From the NCBI GenBank assembly GCA_017559045.1, contig JAFYTB010000106.1:1-8090 (forward strand): 8,090 nucleotides of DNA, given 5' to 3'. The notes beneath the pieces were generated by a model, which made no database searches, had not been told where the DNA came from, and saw only the letters and a list, made by a program, of their open reading frames with translations. Shown here one piece after another: positions 6,321-8,090 of the stretch. Made by a program: the position numbers and the translations under genes. The stretch's first letter is position 1. Each line of letters opens with the position of its first letter. The DNA is from Eggerthellaceae bacterium. GTDB taxonomy: Bacteria > Actinomycetota > Coriobacteriia > Coriobacteriales > Eggerthellaceae.

Positions 6321-7028
6321 TTAGAAGTAGTAGTCGTGGAACAGCTTCTTGAAGACCTCCATGTCATGCTTGTAGGTGATCTTCAGGTTGATGAGATTGG
6401 TGCCCACAACAGCCATATCGATATTGTTGGCAAGCGCCAAAGCACCTGCGGAGGTGTAAAGCTCGAGCTGCTCCATGGGAGTGTTCTCGTAAATGTCGTG
6501 GATAAGGCCGAACATGAAAGCCTCGGGGCTAGCGCCCGACACCACCGTCTCACGAGGAATGACCTGCTCGAGAATGCCGGTCTCGGGATTAATACCATAG
6601 ACCGTATCGTACTGACGCTCGCCAAGCGTAGCGCCACCATGAGCATGCGTAGCGGCAATGACCGCATCCATGCTCTCGTCGTCGACATAGGGATGGGTTG
6701 CGTCATGAATGAGAACCACATCGTCGGCGCCCGCCCACTGCGCAGCAGCGGTCAGGCCATTCTTCACCGACTCAGAACGGCTAGAGCCACCAGCGCACAC
6801 CGTCCACGGGCAGGTAACGCCCAGACCCTCAACCCATTCCTCGGTATAGGAAATCCAAGACTCATGGCACACGATGACGATGGCATCGATGCAAGTGAGC
6901 TTGGAATACTTCTCAACGATGTAGCTGAAGACAGGCTTGCCATGCACCTCGACGAACTGCTTGGGGATATCGGCGCCAAAGCGCGTTCCCGAGCCGCCCA
7001 TCATCATCAGCAGAATGTTCTTAGACAC
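6321..7028 (-). CDS. IspD/TarI-type cytidylyltransferase, probably making a CDP-alditol
   Basis: 235 residues, the usual length for IspD and TarI. The nucleotide-binding loop GGSGTRFG (11-18) leads into PKQF (22-25). The CTP-binding GGSSRSESVKNGL is at 80-92, the metal-binding DATHPY at 109-114, and NLKITYKHDMEVF at 214-226 matches the family's C-terminal block. WISYTEEW (58-65) resembles the WISHTQD of TarI. Two family positions deviate: the DAxRP arginine is His112, and the usual TPQxF is SPEAF (167-171). The enzyme should join CTP to a sugar-alcohol phosphate with release of pyrophosphate. Automated pipelines might call it IspD (methylerythritol phosphate pathway), but its place between licD and a polyol-phosphate dehydrogenase, like tarI beside tarJ, favours a cell-surface role. 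It begins 30 bases after licD, with AAGGGA just upstream of its ATG. Confidence 0.85.
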   Translation of the reverse strand: MSKNILLMMMGGSGTRFGADIPKQFVEVHGKPVFSYIVEKYSKLTCIDAIVIVCHESWISYTEEWVEGLGVTCPWTVCAGGSSRSESVKNGLTAAAQWAGADDVVLIHDATHPYVDDESMDAVIAATHAHGGATLGERQYDTVYGINPETGILEQVIPRETVVSGASPEAFMFGLIHDIYENTPMEQLELYTSAGALALANNIDMAVVGTNLINLKITYKHDMEVFKKLFHDYYF

Positions 7029-7058
7029 ATTGGTCCCTTCATCGATCGCACTCGAAGG

Positions 7059-8090
7059 CTAGCGCCCAATACGAGTGCCGTCCTTCGCTTGCAAGTATTT
7101 AAATCCATGCTCCGCATAGCGTTCATGCACACGGGGCAACTTTTCAAAATCACCATATTGACGCATCAGGAAAGCTTCCGCACCTGCGGGAATGCCCAGT
7201 GGCACACCCTCATAAGACACGCGGCGCACAGGCTCAACCTCGGAAGCGGCGATAGTGGTGTAGCTGGGAATGAAGCTAGCGTACGAAGCGTTCGGCTTGC
7301 CGCCATAAATCCAGTTGCACGCACGGGCCGCGCGGTGATAGCCCCATCGCGTCAGCTTCACGGGGAACAGACGCGACCAGCGATGGAAGCGGCGCAGATA
7401 GCGCGCATCATCCTCGGGAACGGGCGCCGTAAGAGCCATATCGTGCTCGACGTATTCGCGACGGCGCATAAGAGCCATGGAAGCACGCGCCATCACGTTG
7501 GCGACACGACGCTGGACCTTCTGAAGCGCACCGACCTTCGGCATAGCGTCAAAGGGGAAGATGTCGACCCAGATGCCCTTATTGAAATCCTTGTCCTCGT
7601 TGTAGGCCGTGATGTAGTCGTAGCCTTCCTTGCGAAGACGCGCGTATACAAAGTGAATATGAGGGTCGGTTTCGGGCAACTGCACGAAATAGCCCGACGA
7701 CAAAAGCGCCGGAGCTTCGCGTACAAAGCGGTCGTAATCATGGCGAAGCATGCCCACATCGGTATCGTCATCCCAAGGAATGAAGCCCTGATGGCGCAAC
7801 GCACCCAGCATGCTGCCACCGACGAGGAAGTACGTGATCCCCAGCTTCTCACAGACGCGATCAACCTCCTGCAGGGCCACAAGGCTCTCCTGCTGGATGA
7901 TGTCGATAGCGCGCTGACGCTCAGCCGTCATCTCGAGCGTCCAGTTAGACACCTTCTTGGAAAGCGGGATGAGTGTTCCCGCAAACGGGACGTCTCGCAC
8001 GGGGAAAAGATCGGCGCGTTCGATGGTGCGCTGGAAGATGGTCTTCTCTCCCATACGACCCGAAGAGGCATAACCGCACAGACGGGCCAC
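7059..8090 (-). CDS. licD: LicD-family phosphotransferase, 5' end outside the window
   Basis: 343 residues are visible and the frame is open to the window edge, so the start is probably missing. The LicD core begins near residue 60. The signature FLVGGSMLGALRHQGFIPWD (88-107) leads into the acidic metal site DDDTDVGM (107-114). GIWVDIFPFD (172-181) and the C-terminal VSYEGVPLGIPAGAEAFLMR (268-287) followed by QYGDFEKLP are all typical of LicD. LicD enzymes move a phospho-alcohol from a CDP-activated donor to a glycan, phosphocholine in pneumococcus and Haemophilus. The related eukaryotic FKTN and FKRP transfer ribitol phosphate from CDP-ribitol. The downstream cytidylyltransferase and alditol-phosphate dehydrogenase fit an alditol-phosphate donor here. 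It likely acts at the cytoplasmic face of the membrane on a lipid-linked glycan. Internal ATGs at 8054 and 7931 lack ribosome binding sites. The family is clear; the donor is inferred. Confidence 0.9.
   Translation of the reverse strand: MARLCGYASSGRMGEKTIFQRTIERADLFPVRDVPFAGTLIPLSKKVSNWTLEMTAERQRAIDIIQQESLVALQEVDRVCEKLGITYFLVGGSMLGALRHQGFIPWDDDTDVGMLRHDYDRFVREAPALLSSGYFVQLPETDPHIHFVYARLRKEGYDYITAYNEDKDFNKGIWVDIFPFDAMPKVGALQKVQRRVANVMARASMALMRRREYVEHDMALTAPVPEDDARYLRRFHRWSRLFPVKLTRWGYHRAARACNWIYGGKPNASYASFIPSYTTIAASEVEPVRRVSYEGVPLGIPAGAEAFLMRQYGDFEKLPRVHERYAEHGFKYLQAKDGTRIGR

Overview
The window looks like chromosome from an anaerobic Actinobacterium of the Coriobacteriia, most likely the Eggerthellales (Slackia, Denitrobacterium, Adlercreutzia or relatives). 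This is inferred from three things: the GC-rich coding DNA with C/G-ending codons, a Tat-exported flavin reductase with a lipobox-like cysteine of the type abundant in that group, and LicD-family surface-glycan genes. No rRNA or other marker is present to confirm it.

Layout. Positions 3-160 are a nearly perfect 158-base palindrome with no loop. A leader with three short dyads (161-369) follows. Two plus-strand genes come next, each apparently its own transcription unit. The first is a Tat-exported FAD-dependent reductase (370-2100), closed by an intrinsic terminator at 2134-2180. The second encodes an unusual protein (2224-3678) in which a type I restriction specificity-type DNA recognition domain precedes a methyltransferase-like domain that has lost its catalytic motifs. 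A strong hairpin terminator (3751-3778) sits where this gene meets the convergent minus-strand operon.

The minus-strand operon fills 3850-8090. In transcription order it holds a LicD phosphotransferase (cut by the window edge), an IspD/TarI-type cytidylyltransferase, a GatD-type zinc polyol-phosphate dehydrogenase and a GatZ/KbaZ-family protein, with gaps of 30, 15 and 65 bases. These four genes suggest one pathway: a ketose phosphate is formed (GatZ/KbaZ), reduced to an alditol phosphate (GatD), activated with CTP to a CDP-alditol (IspD/TarI-like), and transferred as a phospho-alditol onto a surface glycan (LicD). GatD and GatZ point to tagatose 6-phosphate and galactitol phosphate, rather than the ribitol phosphate of the classical TarI/TarJ route. 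If correct, this is a little-described route to an alditol-phosphate surface decoration, and it is the most interesting item here.

No tRNA, rRNA, CRISPR array, insertion sequence or integrase was seen. The long open frames opposite the reductase and the GatZ/KbaZ gene are codon-bias shadows.
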